A DNA stretch of 64,000 nucleotides from Clostridia bacterium (GCA_017626295.1 JAGAJB010000036.1:1-64000); one strand, 5' to 3'; shown: positions 6,767 through 16,335, counted from the first letter of the stretch. Numbers and translations: made by a program. Notes: a model not told the origin generated them from the letters alone.

Positions 6767-8326
6767 TTACATATTATAGTATTTTTTCAGTTGTTCAATT
6801 TCGTCTTCGCCAAAAGCACCGTCGAAGATAAACAAATCATCAATATTAAAAATCTGTTCGATTTCGTTATTGTATGTTCCTAAACCGTCGTTGCCCACAG
6901 TAAAGGGGAGATTATCAAGTTCAACAAGGTATTGCGGTTCTAATTCTGTTTCGTGGCAAAGATTAAAGTTGTAATATGTCTGAACTTTGCGATTTTCTTT
7001 GTCTACTACAAAAAGTCCGTGAACCCAACCTGTTGATATTTCGGGCGGGAAAGGTGTAACAAAGTCGAAGTCATCGTCACCGCAACCGATATTTAAAGCA
7101 GTGTTTGAACATCTCAGTGCAAGAAGTACACCTTTTGTACAACGTCTGCCACTCCAGTTCTTGTTGGCTATTATGGCAGGCTCGTCAATTAACTTGCGGT
7201 CGATTTTTATCCAAAGGGCTATTGTGAAACTTTCTGAGCCTAATTTTACAGTATCGTAAACAAGGTGACCGTTGTTTCCTAACTCGCCTCTGGCACCTCG
7301 TACGCCCTCGGAATAAAATTTAACTGTTCCGTGTTGAACAGGTGAGTGTTTGCCTGTAATGTCATTGAAATCGTTATCAAAGAATAAAGCGAGTTTAGTT
7401 TTTCTTTCGGGGATAAAAGAACTTAATCCTTTTTCGGAACGGTAGTCCGGAGTTGGTTTTGTTTCGGGAATATACGGTTTGCCCTCGATTTTAACATATT
7501 CGCCCTTGTATTCAGGGAAAATTCCTAAAGGAACTTGTGAACAGAAACCTTTTAAATTATATTCGGGTACTTCAATACCGAACGCGTAAAGAACAATTGC
7601 GTAAAGGTCAACTGTTCTCATATTTTGAACTTGTGATTTTTCGATTCCTTTTCCTCTTGCACCGAAGAAAATATATTTTTCGGTATCCGAATATCCGCCG
7701 TGACTTCTTTCAAATCCGCCGTGGTCTGAAATAACGATGAATAACGTATCATCAATTATTCCTGCATCTTCGTATGCTTTGAAAATTCGTCCTGTCTGTT
7801 CATCCTCGTATGTAACTGTTTTAAGATGTTCTTTACTGCCGTAGCCGTATCTGTGGCCCGCACCGTCGCCCTCATCAAAATGAACAAATAAGAACGTGGG
7901 TTTGTCCTTTATGCGTTCAATAACTTTATCGGTAAGTTCTCTGTCGTTTTCATTTGTGTACTTGTCTACATCTAAATCCTTTTCAATTAAACCGATGTTA
8001 ATGGGATTCCAGTTGCAGTATGAAACAAATGTAGCATCGGGAACAGCATTTTTAATTCTCTTGAATAATGATGGCAATATTTCGCTTTTATGGTCGTGAT
8101 TTCTTAAAGAGTTATTTGTAAGTCCGTGAACTATGGGCTCAGCACCAAGGAGCATTGCTCCCCAATTTTCAGCACTTATGGTGGGGTCCATTGAAAGACC
8201 GTAGTTGGTAACGGCACCGTTTTCAAATATTTTATCAAAATTAGGCGTAAACGTTTTGGTATTAAAATTACCGATACCGTCAATGCCTATAACCGCAACA
8301 TGTTTATATATCACTCTTTCACTCAT
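6767..8326 (-). CDS. Alkaline-phosphatase-fold phosphodiesterase with C-terminal LamG-like domain
   Basis: In this 519-residue protein the first 270 residues or so carry alkaline phosphatase superfamily marks. These are a metal-binding Asp in VIGIDGIGN (about 14), a nucleophile-region Thr/Ser in DPTISAENWGAMLLG (about 63-77), HFDEGDGAGHRYG, and ISDHGGFERSHGG in the second metal site. Residues from about 310 on (LALFFDNDFNDITGKHSP, then SFTIALWIKID) look like a concanavalin/LamG jelly roll. There is no signal peptide, so this pairing of a hydrolase and a lectin-like fold appears cytoplasmic. The ATG overlaps the patatin stop (ATGA), indicating coupling. Confidence 0.8.
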   Translation of the reverse strand: MSERVIYKHVAVIGIDGIGNFNTKTFTPNFDKIFENGAVTNYGLSMDPTISAENWGAMLLGAEPIVHGLTNNSLRNHDHKSEILPSLFKRIKNAVPDATFVSYCNWNPINIGLIEKDLDVDKYTNENDRELTDKVIERIKDKPTFLFVHFDEGDGAGHRYGYGSKEHLKTVTYEDEQTGRIFKAYEDAGIIDDTLFIVISDHGGFERSHGGYSDTEKYIFFGARGKGIEKSQVQNMRTVDLYAIVLYAFGIEVPEYNLKGFCSQVPLGIFPEYKGEYVKIEGKPYIPETKPTPDYRSEKGLSSFIPERKTKLALFFDNDFNDITGKHSPVQHGTVKFYSEGVRGARGELGNNGHLVYDTVKLGSESFTIALWIKIDRKLIDEPAIIANKNWSGRRCTKGVLLALRCSNTALNIGCGDDDFDFVTPFPPEISTGWVHGLFVVDKENRKVQTYYNFNLCHETELEPQYLVELDNLPFTVGNDGLGTYNNEIEQIFNIDDLFIFDGAFGEDEIEQLKKYYNM

Positions 8327-9174
8327 ATGTTTACCTCCAAAAAACTCTTGATTTCTTGTATTTTAGTGGTGCAATCTTTTACACCGAGGGCATACATATT
8401 CTGAATAACGTTTCTGTCTTTTTCTGTTGTTTTAACCTTTATGTGTTCTGTGGGGCGAATAACCAGAATTTTACCGTCTTTTTCAAGATCGTCAACTAAA
8501 TCGCATTGCTTACTGTAATCATTATTTCTGTTTTTTAATGTTTTGGCAAAATCGGGATATTTTTTATATGCAATGTTAGTTCCGTGTATTTCTCCGCTTT
8601 TTCTGAATCCCGAAGGTCTTGTTAAAACAGCGATGATTTTATCATAACCTTCGTCTATATAATGCTTTACGGGTATACTGTCCGATACACCGCCGTCGAG
8701 GTAAGGAACACCGTTTACCGCAACAGGTTTAGAAACAAAGGGGAGTGAACCCGAGGCTCTTAAATATTCCATACATTCTTCGCTTTCGAGGTCATAAATT
8801 GACTTGTATTCGGGCAGTCCTGTGTTAAGATTTGTTACCACCGCATAAAACTCTGTTTTACAGGTCCTGTAAGTTTCTGTGTCCATTACATCCAGCTTGA
8901 AGGGTAAATCGTCAAAATAAAACTGTTTACTCATCAAATCGCCTGTTTTTAATAATGATTTTATGCCTAAATTTTCTTTGTTATCTGCATATTTAAGATT
9001 ATATCTCAGAACTCGTCCGATTTGTTTGGATTTATAATTTATTCCAAAAAGCGCACCTGCGGAAACACCTACGGCAACGTCAGTTTCGATGTTATTTTCC
9101 ATTAAAACATCAAGTACGCCTGCAGTATATAAACCTCGCATTCCGCCGCCTTCAAGAATCAGAGCCGATTTCAT
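8323..9174 (-). CDS. Patatin-like phospholipase
   Basis: This 283-residue protein has all patatin hallmarks: the oxyanion loop LEGGGMRGLYTAGVLD (7-22), the nucleophile elbow GVSAG with Ser38, and the catalytic Asp160 in the DGG motif (YLDGGVSD). It has no signal peptide or membrane helix and is therefore a likely cytoplasmic acyl hydrolase acting on phospholipid or related esters. Its 5' end overlaps the MFS gene by 23 bases and its stop overlaps the next ATG, so the three are translated together. Relatives of the YjjU/RssA type are common in Firmicutes. The Ser-Asp dyad is intact. Confidence 0.88.
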   Translation of the reverse strand: MKSALILEGGGMRGLYTAGVLDVLMENNIETDVAVGVSAGALFGINYKSKQIGRVLRYNLKYADNKENLGIKSLLKTGDLMSKQFYFDDLPFKLDVMDTETYRTCKTEFYAVVTNLNTGLPEYKSIYDLESEECMEYLRASGSLPFVSKPVAVNGVPYLDGGVSDSIPVKHYIDEGYDKIIAVLTRPSGFRKSGEIHGTNIAYKKYPDFAKTLKNRNNDYSKQCDLVDDLEKDGKILVIRPTEHIKVKTTEKDRNVIQNMYALGVKDCTTKIQEIKSFLEVNI

Positions 9175-10348
9175 TTACTAAAGACCTCGATTTTATAAGT
9201 TTTAAAGTAATTTCATTTGCAACAAAAAGTAAAATTATAAATGTTAAAAGTACAAAGGGAGTAATATCAAATGTGGTTGCTGTTGCAATATAACCGAAAG
9301 CAAGTTGCACCGCAAAACCGATTGCGTACGCACCGCCCATATGAAAGCCTGTAATATCTGCAGAGTATTCTTTTCCGAATCTGTCGGGTACGCTGTGAAG
9401 TATACTCGGGAAAATTGGTCCGAAACCGATACCGATAAGTAGCAGACCAACAAATGAAGCCGTACCAATAGGCAATATAAGGATTAGTATACCAATGAAA
9501 GCGGTAATAATACCACCGCGTATAAGAGTTTTATCATCTGCTTTAATTGAGATGAATCCGGAAATAAGACGACCTAACATTATACCGCCGTAGTACAGGG
9601 AAACCCACCTTGCCGCAACATCAGGGGAAGCAGCAAACGAGTTTACAAGGTAGGATGCACCCCAGGTACCTATAAGGAACTCCATACTGCAGTAAAGACC
9701 TTGGGAAAGAATGCTTGTTATAACACCTTTAATTTTAAAAATATTAACGGATTTTTTATTGCTTTCTGTATTCTCTTCTATTATATTATCGGCAGTTTTA
9801 TCTTGTTTTTTCCATTTTTTCAATGAAAATATAACTAATAATGCAATACAGAATTGCATTATAGCGATTGTTCTGTAACCGCCGCGCCAGTTACCCCCAT
9901 CACCGTCAAGAAATTGAGCCATAATAAGAGGGCTTATTGTTACACCCACACCCCAAAAGCAATGAAGCCAACTCATATGCCTTGCTTCATAATGTAAGGA
10001 AATGTAGTTATTAAGAGCCGTATCAATTGCACCTGCACCGTAACCCATAACTACGGTACAAATCATCATAATCCAGATATTCGGTGCAAAACTTATACCG
10101 AGAAGTCCGCAAGCCGTCAGAAGAATTGATACAAATGTTACATTGGGTGTACCGAATTTTCTAATAAGTTTTCCTGCGATAAGACTGATACCGCCTGTGC
10201 ATACACCTGTTATGATACTGTAAACAGATGCGAAACTTTCGGGCACAAGAAAATCTTTGTGTACAACAGGCCAGGCGACACCGAAAAGGGAGTCGGGTAG
10301 GCCCAGGGATATAAAAACAACATAAATAACAGCGAGTATTGAAATCAT
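9152..10348 (-). CDS. MFS transporter
   Basis: A 398-residue protein with about twelve membrane helices split six and six by a charged central loop (KKWKKQDKTADNIIEENTESNKK, about 176-198). A basic cytoplasmic loop between helices 2 and 3 (AGKLIRKFGT) and LGRLISG in the second half fit the major facilitator fold, closest in style to FucP/YbjJ-like sugar or drug porters. The neighbouring sugar-type oxidoreductase suggests a sugar-like substrate, but that is inference. It starts 11 bp after the Gfo/Idh/MocA gene. Confidence 0.85.
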   Translation of the reverse strand: MISILAVIYVVFISLGLPDSLFGVAWPVVHKDFLVPESFASVYSIITGVCTGGISLIAGKLIRKFGTPNVTFVSILLTACGLLGISFAPNIWIMMICTVVMGYGAGAIDTALNNYISLHYEARHMSWLHCFWGVGVTISPLIMAQFLDGDGGNWRGGYRTIAIMQFCIALLVIFSLKKWKKQDKTADNIIEENTESNKKSVNIFKIKGVITSILSQGLYCSMEFLIGTWGASYLVNSFAASPDVAARWVSLYYGGIMLGRLISGFISIKADDKTLIRGGIITAFIGILILILPIGTASFVGLLLIGIGFGPIFPSILHSVPDRFGKEYSADITGFHMGGAYAIGFAVQLAFGYIATATTFDITPFVLLTFIILLFVANEITLKLIKSRSLVNEIGSDS

Positions 10349-10359
10349 AACTACCTCTT

Positions 10360-11340
10360 TTAGTCCTGTGGATATTTTATACCAATTGTTTTTCTTATTT
10401 CATCTATCTGCTTTGCGATAAAAATTGATTGCTCGAATGTATTTATCGGACTTTCCGTAAGCCCTTTTTCAACACATTCGCACATATGAATTATCTGTTC
10501 TTCAAAGCCGTTACCGAGGTAAGGAACTTGGATTTTTTCACAAGTGCCGTCCAGTAACCGAATCTCCAATTCTTGCGGGGCATAGAAACGGTTGAAGTGA
10601 ACATAACCCTTTGTGCCGTATATGTAACCCTCGTTGGGCTTTCTTAAAAGAACGGCACTTGAAAGGTCTGCAATAGCACCGTTTTTATATTTTATAAGTA
10701 CACAGGTATGACTGTCTACATCATTATATTTATCGCACAGAGCATTAATTGTTTCAATATCTTTACCTAAATACCAACTTGCAAAACTCAAACCGTAGCA
10801 GCCTACATCTAGCAGTGAACCACCGCCGTTTTCGTTTTTTAAAACATGATGGTCCATTTCATCTTGGTCCATTGTGTAACAGAATTTGCCCTCAACTCCG
10901 CGTATTTCGCCCAATAAGCCACTTTCTATGAGTTCTAACATCTTAATAGTGCCGGGGACTAAACGCGCCCACATCGCTTCCATAAGAAAAACATTATTTT
11001 CTTTTGCGACATTTATCATTTTTTCAACTTCTTTAGCATTAACTGCCAAAGGTTTTTCGCAGATAACGTGTTTTTTGTTGTTGAGCATAAGTATTGAACA
11101 TTCTGCGTGACCTGAATGAGGAACAGCAATATATGCTGCATCAATTAAATCAGATTTTGCCATCGCTTCATAACTGCCGAATCTTATTGGTATGTTAAAT
11201 TCATCACCAAATTTTTTGGCATTTTCATTTGTTCTTGACGCAACCGCTACAAGTTCTGCTTCGGGGACATTTTTTATTGCTTCTGCAAATCTGTGTGCAA
11301 TGTTTCCTGTACCAACAATACCGAATCTTAATTTTTTCAT
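10360..11340 (-). CDS. Gfo/Idh/MocA family oxidoreductase
   Basis: This 326-residue NAD(P)-dependent sugar dehydrogenase-like protein has an N-terminal Rossmann motif GIVGTGNIAHRF (8-19), the family signature CEKPLAVNAKE (about 94-104) with the conserved Lys, and a C-terminal beta-sheet domain beginning near 125. Family members oxidise or reduce sugars, inositols or dihydrodiols. It is the first gene of the operon, with its own promoter, and the MFS transporter follows, suggesting uptake and oxidation of a sugar-like compound. Confidence 0.85.
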   Translation of the reverse strand: MKKLRFGIVGTGNIAHRFAEAIKNVPEAELVAVASRTNENAKKFGDEFNIPIRFGSYEAMAKSDLIDAAYIAVPHSGHAECSILMLNNKKHVICEKPLAVNAKEVEKMINVAKENNVFLMEAMWARLVPGTIKMLELIESGLLGEIRGVEGKFCYTMDQDEMDHHVLKNENGGGSLLDVGCYGLSFASWYLGKDIETINALCDKYNDVDSHTCVLIKYKNGAIADLSSAVLLRKPNEGYIYGTKGYVHFNRFYAPQELEIRLLDGTCEKIQVPYLGNGFEEQIIHMCECVEKGLTESPINTFEQSIFIAKQIDEIRKTIGIKYPQD

Positions 11341-11368
11341 TCATTTCACCGCCTTGAAATATGTTTTC

Positions 11369-11397
11369 AGTATATCACATAAAAAAATCTTCTACAA
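11369..11397 (-). promoter_or_regulatory. Promoter of the Gfo/MFS/patatin operon
   Basis: On the minus strand, TTGTAG (11392-11397) and TATACT (11369-11374) are 17 bp apart, about 29 bp before the start codon. Confidence 0.65.
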
Positions 11398-11491
11398 TAT
11401 ATAAATGTCTTTTAAAATGTGTTATAATTAATAAAAAGTTATAAGCGATGTAATTATTCTTAAACTGTAATACAAATTCGGAGGTGTTCCT

Positions 11492-12151
11492 GTGGATATT
11501 ATTAAAGCAATGTATGAAAGACACTCGGTAAGAAGATATACTGATGAGCCTTTAAGAGAAGAGCATATAGAAAGTTTAAATAAAGCGATTGATGATGTTA
11601 ATAATGAAAGTGGATTAAGATTCACTCTTGTTACAAATGAACCCGAGGCGTTTTCGGGTAAAATGGCTTCTTACAGTCATTTTAGCGGTTGTACAGATTA
11701 TATTGTTGCCGTTGGCTCTAAAGGTAAAGATGAAGAAGTGGGGTATTACGGTGAAAAACTTGTGCTTATTGCTCAAAGTCTTGGTATAAACTCCTGTTGG
11801 GTTGCGTTGACTTACAGTAAGAATAAAGTGAAACCGGAAATCAAAAAAGGCGAAAAATTTTATATTGTTATCTCTTTGGGATACGGTATTCACCAAGGCA
11901 GACCTCATAAAAATAAGCCCTTAACCGAATTGTGCAGTTGTGAAGGTGAAATGCCACAATGGTTTAAAAATGCAATGGATGCGGTATTAACTGCGCCTAC
12001 TGCTATGAATCAACAAAAATTTCATTTTGAGTTAAAGGGAGAAAACGTTAAAGCAAAAGCACTTTTCGGGCCGTATTCTAAAATGGACCTGGGCATTGCA
12101 AAATATCATTTTGAGGCAGGTGCAAAGGAACATAAATTTAATTGGGCGTGA
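11492..12151 (+). CDS. Nitroreductase family protein
   Basis: This 219-residue FMN-dependent oxidoreductase opens with MYERHSVRRYTDEPL, the phosphate-binding start of the nitroreductase fold. In the second half VLTAPTAMNQQKFHFEL gives the conserved SxxNxQPW-like segment. The protein fits the putative nitroreductase subgroup found in clostridia. Function is probably reduction of small nitro- or quinone-like compounds; the physiological substrate is unknown. The start is GTG 11492, chosen because CGGAGGTG lies just upstream. TATAAT at 11423-11428 may be its -10 box, but no good -35 is visible. Confidence 0.85.
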   Translation: MDIIKAMYERHSVRRYTDEPLREEHIESLNKAIDDVNNESGLRFTLVTNEPEAFSGKMASYSHFSGCTDYIVAVGSKGKDEEVGYYGEKLVLIAQSLGINSCWVALTYSKNKVKPEIKKGEKFYIVISLGYGIHQGRPHKNKPLTELCSCEGEMPQWFKNAMDAVLTAPTAMNQQKFHFELKGENVKAKALFGPYSKMDLGIAKYHFEAGAKEHKFNWA

Positions 12152-12260
12152 AAACCGTAAATACAGATATAGCAAATATCTGAAATGTGCATATCATATT
12201 AGGGGTTGACCGCGCAGAGAATGCGCTGTTCGATTTTAAATATATAACTCGGAGGAAAAT
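12152..12260 (+). other. Leader region of the ZIP transporter gene
   Basis: This 109-base gap holds two small hairpins, CAGATAT/ATATCTG (about 12163-12180) and GCGCA/TGCGC (about 12212-12226), before CGGAGG and the ATG. I see neither a convincing terminator nor a known riboswitch core. It could simply be an untranslated leader. Confidence 0.3.
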
Positions 12261-13016
12261 ATGCGACTTGTTTTACTCACCGCTTTAGGAGTCGGCGGTG
12301 CTACAATGATCGGCTCTGTAATCGGTTTTATTTTTAAAAAGATTTCTCATAAATTCAGCGATATTGTTTTATCATTTGCCGCGGGAGTTATGCTTGCAGC
12401 GGCAGTTCTGGGTCTTATAATACCGTCTGTTGAGTATGGCGGAAAATACGGTATAATAATTACCGTTATCGGTATTTTTGCAGGCGCACTTTGTCTTAAT
12501 CTTATTGATAAACTTGTTCCTCATATGCATAAATTGGTAGGTTTTGATACCGAAGAACATACGGGAACCGATAAATTAAATAAAGTTTTACTTTTTGTTA
12601 TGGCAATTGCTATCCATAATCTTCCCGAAGGCATTGCCGCAGGTGTCGGTTTCGGTGCAGGTGATACAAGTGAAGCACTTCTTATTGCAGGTGGTATTGC
12701 GTTACAGAATATTCCCGAAGGCATGGTTATCATCGGACCTATGATAGCGGCGGGTGTTTCGCCGAGAAAGACATTTATATGCGCTATGGCAACAGGTCTT
12801 GTTGAAGTTATAGGTACACTTTTAGGATATTTTGCAGTAAGTGTTGCATCATTTATATTGCCTTTTGCTTTGGCGTTTGCAGGCGGTACAATGCTCTATG
12901 TTACAAGTGATGAAATTATACCCGAAACACACGCACATGGCAACGAACGCGGTGCTACTTATGCGTTACTGGTTGGTTTTTGCCTTATGCTTGTTTCTGA
13001 CGTTCTTTTGAACTGA
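12261..13016 (+). CDS. ZIP-family divalent metal transporter
   Basis: This 251-residue protein with eight predicted helices has the ZIP signature in helix 4 (IAIHNLPEGIAAGVGFG, about 115-131) and helix 5 (ALQNIPEGMVI, about 147-157), whose His, Asn, Pro and Glu residues form the binuclear metal site. A short His-rich stretch (ETHAHG) lies near the last helices. Zinc is the commonest substrate of this bacterial group (ZupT/GufA-like); iron or manganese are possible. The following sfsA gene begins 24 bases downstream, so the two may be co-transcribed. Confidence 0.88.
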   Translation: MRLVLLTALGVGGATMIGSVIGFIFKKISHKFSDIVLSFAAGVMLAAAVLGLIIPSVEYGGKYGIIITVIGIFAGALCLNLIDKLVPHMHKLVGFDTEEHTGTDKLNKVLLFVMAIAIHNLPEGIAAGVGFGAGDTSEALLIAGGIALQNIPEGMVIIGPMIAAGVSPRKTFICAMATGLVEVIGTLLGYFAVSVASFILPFALAFAGGTMLYVTSDEIIPETHAHGNERGATYALLVGFCLMLVSDVLLN

Positions 13017-13039
13017 CCGAAAAGACAGGAGGAAGTTTT

Positions 13040-13744
13040 ATAAAATATAAAGAAATTAAAGAGGGCGTTTTCATAGAACGCCCTAACAGATTTATTGCAA
13101 AAGTCCTCGTTGACGGCAAAGAAGAAACAGTGCATGTAAAAAATACCGGAAGATGTAAGGAACTACTGGTTAAAGGCGCGAAAGTATATCTTTATGTTTC
13201 CGATAACGAAAACAGAAAAACAAAGTATGACTTAATTTGTGTTGAAAAAGTAACAAAAGATAAAACGCTTTTAATAAATATGGATTCTCAAATTCCAAAC
13301 GATGCAGCGGAAGAATGGTTAAAAAGAGGCGTTTTGTTTTCTGAAAATGCAATAATTCGCCGTGAAGTTAAATATAAAAATTCAAGATTTGATTTTTACA
13401 TAGAAGACGGAAACAGAAAAATTTTTCTTGAAGTAAAGGGTGTTACACTTGAAAGTAACGGAACCGCAATGTTTCCCGATGCACCCACAGAACGCGGAAT
13501 AAAACATATTAACGAACTTGTTTCCTGTATTTCTGAGGGTTACGAAGCATATATACTTTTTGTTATACAAATGAAAGGTGTTAATATTTTTATCCCAAAC
13601 GATAAAACCCATCGTGCTTTCGGTGATGCTTTGAGGAAAGCGGAAAAACAAGGGATAAAAATATTAGCGGTTGATTCAGTTGTTACAAAAGACAGTATTG
13701 AAATTGATGAATACGTTAAAGTGAATCTTGACTACAATCTTTAA
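13040..13744 (+). CDS. sfsA: SfsA-like protein with an apparent AUA start codon
   Basis: The frame matches SfsA, a DNA/RNA nuclease-fold protein first described as a sugar fermentation stimulation protein. It has ERPNRFIAKVLVDG, then VHVKNTGRCKEL (the HCPNTG-like segment), and a nuclease core with DFYIEDGNRKIFLEVKGVTLE. An internal GTG at 13130 would delete the N-terminal OB-fold domain. Upstream the same frame stays open to AGGAGG (about 13028-13033), then ATA at 13040-13042. There is no ATG, GTG or TTG in between. From that ATA the product is 234 residues, the length I recall for E. coli SfsA. The start is therefore AUA or a mutated AUG. Confidence 0.8.
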   Translation: MKYKEIKEGVFIERPNRFIAKVLVDGKEETVHVKNTGRCKELLVKGAKVYLYVSDNENRKTKYDLICVEKVTKDKTLLINMDSQIPNDAAEEWLKRGVLFSENAIIRREVKYKNSRFDFYIEDGNRKIFLEVKGVTLESNGTAMFPDAPTERGIKHINELVSCISEGYEAYILFVIQMKGVNIFIPNDKTHRAFGDALRKAEKQGIKILAVDSVVTKDSIEIDEYVKVNLDYNL

Positions 13745-13784
13745 TTCTGTTATTATTTCATAAATCGATTTTGGAAGTGAGAAT

Positions 13785-16265
13785 ATGTCGAAAAAACTAC
13801 ATTTGCTCTGTAATGCGCATTTAGATCCTGTGTGGCAATGGGAGTGGGAAGAAGGTGCGGCGGAAGCACTATCTACATTCCGCATCGCTGCTGATTTTTG
13901 TGAAGAATACGATAAATTTGTTTTCTGCCATAATGAAGCGTTGCTTTATAAATGGATTGAGGAATTTGACCCAGAGTTATTCGCTCACATTCAAGATCTT
14001 GTAAAACGCGGTAAATGGCACATTATAGGCGGTTGGCATTTACAACCTGACTGCAATATGCCCTCGGGCGAGGCTTTTGTAAGGCAGATAATGACCGGTA
14101 GAGAGTATTTTAAAGAAAAATTCGGTGTTGTTCCCAAAGTTGCGTTTAATGCTGACCCCTTTGGGCACAGTCGAGGACTTGTACAGATAATGAAGAAAAG
14201 TGGGTACGAGGGTTATCTTTTTATGCGTCCGAGCAGAAGATTTTTAACTTTGCCTGCTAATGAGTTTAAATGGGTGGGTTATGACGGTTCGGAAATCACC
14301 GCTATCAGAATGTCGGGGGGTTATAACTCAGGCAGAGGCAGAGCCGCACAGAAAGTTCTTGAAATGATAGATGATTGCCCCGAAAATGACTTTTTCCTAT
14401 GCCTTTGGGGTATAGGTAACCACGGTGGCGGACCTTCTAAAAAAGATTTGGATGACCTTGAAGTTCTTATTAAAGAGCAAGCAGAAAAAGGTGTTGAAGT
14501 TGTTCATTCAACTGAAGAAGAATATCTTAAAGAAGTTCTTGAGAAAAGAACTTTACCCGAATTTTCAGAAAGTCTTAACCCTTGGGCTCCGGGTTGTTAT
14601 ACAACTCAGATTCGTGTAAAACAAAAATACCGTCTTACTGAAAATACATATTTTCTTACAGAATCAATGTGCTCTCACGCTTCGAGTGCGGGTTTAATGA
14701 AATATCCCAATGATAAATTGGCTGAAGCGATGTACGATATTTTGACGGTTCAGTTTCACGATATGCTTCCCGGGTCATCTATTCAACCTGCGGAAGAAAT
14801 GTGCCTACGAATGCTTGACCACGCAATTGAAATTCTTTCAAGGATTAAAGCACAGGCTTTCTTTGCACTTGCGTCAGGGCAGGAAAAAGCCCCTGAGGAC
14901 AGAATCCCTGTTTTTGTTTATAACCCTTATCCTTATGAGATAAAAGGTGACTTCGTTTGTGAATTTATGCTTTGGGATCAGGTGTGGGATGAGGTGTATA
15001 TGAAGCCCGATATGTATGATGAAAAGGGTAATATTTGTCCCACACAGTGCGAAAAAGAGTATAGCACCATTCCTATTGAATGGAGTAAAAGGGTAACTTT
15101 TAATGCTACACTTGAACCTATGAAATTGAATAGATTTGAATGTGCTTTTACGAGAGTACCTAAAAAGCCTGAAAATCAGGTTGTTTCCACCGATACACAT
15201 TTCATATTTGATAACGGCAATTTTAAGGTTGAAATCAGTAAAATAACAGGACTTGTTGATTCTGTTATCAAAGAAGGTACAGTGTTCGTGAAAAAGGGCG
15301 CATTTGCTCTTGAAATCTGGGATGATAACTTTGACCCATGGTATATGGAAGAGACTGCTTGGAAGAGTAAAATCGGTGAATTCAAACTGCTTTCTAAAGA
15401 TGAAACAACCGAGTATTGCCATACTTTTGAGCCTCTTGAAAGTGTTCACATTATTGAAAACGGTGATGTTCGTCTTGTTGTCGAAGCAGTATTCGGTTAT
15501 AAGACTTCAAGAGCAGTTGTTAAATACATTATTTCCAATGACGGTGATTTGAAAATTGATGTCAGAATCAATTGGAATGAAAAGCAGAAATTAGTAAAAC
15601 TCAATGTTCCTTCATGCTTTGGGGCAAATGAATGTATCGGGGAGCATCCTTATGGCAGAGAGGTACTTAAAACAGGACTTGAGGAAAATGTTTCACAGAA
15701 ATATATTGCACTCTGTTCAGATAAATCTGCTATTCTTGCGGTAAATAACGGAGTGTACGGTTCTTCTTTTGATGACGAAAACGAAAGTCTTAAGATAACT
15801 CTTTTGCGTTCACCGTCATACTGTGCCCATCCTATAGGCGGTAGGGTAGTAGTACCGCAGGATAGATCAATGCCGTATATTGAACAGGGTGAAAGAGATT
15901 ACTCGTTCCAATTCTGCTTTGGTGAAAAAAGCGAAATACTTAATAACGCCTCAAGAATCGCACAACATTTTAATATGGCACCTATGGTTCTTTCGTTTTA
16001 TCCCACAGGTGTGGGTGAAATTCCTGAGTCACCTGTTCGTATTAAAGATAACGATATAATTAACGTTACTGCTTTTAAAAAAGCAGATTTAGGTGAGGGT
16101 TATATTTTAAGACTTTTCAATCCCACTGAGAATGCACAAAAAGCAACTGTGTGCTTTGAAGATAGTGAAATAAGTGTTGAATTCGGAAAGTTTGAAATAA
16201 AAACACTTCGCTTTGAAAACAACGGTATTACCGAAACCGATCTTATGGAAGGTTTATTGAATTAA
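13785..16265 (+). CDS. GH38 alpha-mannosidase
   Basis: This 826-residue glycosidase has the GH38 zinc site HLDPVWQW (His12, Asp14) and the catalytic nucleophile Asp124 in FNADPFGHS. A three-helix bundle region with QFHDMLPGSS (about 325-334) follows, and C-terminal beta-domains run from about 390. Enzymes of this group cleave alpha-mannosyl linkages, for example in N-glycans or mannosylglycerate. No signal peptide is present, so it acts on imported oligosaccharides. It follows sfsA after 40 bases, with GTGAG before the ATG, and ends at a clear terminator. Confidence 0.92.
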   Translation: MSKKLHLLCNAHLDPVWQWEWEEGAAEALSTFRIAADFCEEYDKFVFCHNEALLYKWIEEFDPELFAHIQDLVKRGKWHIIGGWHLQPDCNMPSGEAFVRQIMTGREYFKEKFGVVPKVAFNADPFGHSRGLVQIMKKSGYEGYLFMRPSRRFLTLPANEFKWVGYDGSEITAIRMSGGYNSGRGRAAQKVLEMIDDCPENDFFLCLWGIGNHGGGPSKKDLDDLEVLIKEQAEKGVEVVHSTEEEYLKEVLEKRTLPEFSESLNPWAPGCYTTQIRVKQKYRLTENTYFLTESMCSHASSAGLMKYPNDKLAEAMYDILTVQFHDMLPGSSIQPAEEMCLRMLDHAIEILSRIKAQAFFALASGQEKAPEDRIPVFVYNPYPYEIKGDFVCEFMLWDQVWDEVYMKPDMYDEKGNICPTQCEKEYSTIPIEWSKRVTFNATLEPMKLNRFECAFTRVPKKPENQVVSTDTHFIFDNGNFKVEISKITGLVDSVIKEGTVFVKKGAFALEIWDDNFDPWYMEETAWKSKIGEFKLLSKDETTEYCHTFEPLESVHIIENGDVRLVVEAVFGYKTSRAVVKYIISNDGDLKIDVRINWNEKQKLVKLNVPSCFGANECIGEHPYGREVLKTGLEENVSQKYIALCSDKSAILAVNNGVYGSSFDDENESLKITLLRSPSYCAHPIGGRVVVPQDRSMPYIEQGERDYSFQFCFGEKSEILNNASRIAQHFNMAPMVLSFYPTGVGEIPESPVRIKDNDIINVTAFKKADLGEGYILRLFNPTENAQKATVCFEDSEISVEFGKFEIKTLRFENNGITETDLMEGLLN

Positions 16266-16272
16266 ATTTATT

Positions 16273-16303
16273 AAGAGCGTGGCAGAAAACCGCGCTCTTT
16301 TTT
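16273..16303 (+). terminator. Terminator after the alpha-mannosidase
   Basis: AAGAGCG (16273-16279) pairs with CGCTCTT (16293-16299) and is followed by a T run. Confidence 0.7.
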
Positions 16304-16335
16304 ATGTAAAACAGAAACTTATTGTATGTTTTTCA

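Noticed and set aside
12152-12260. Metal riboswitch before the ZIP gene
   Set aside because: Two small hairpins are present but none of the conserved cores of the Mn, NiCo or similar riboswitches can be seen.
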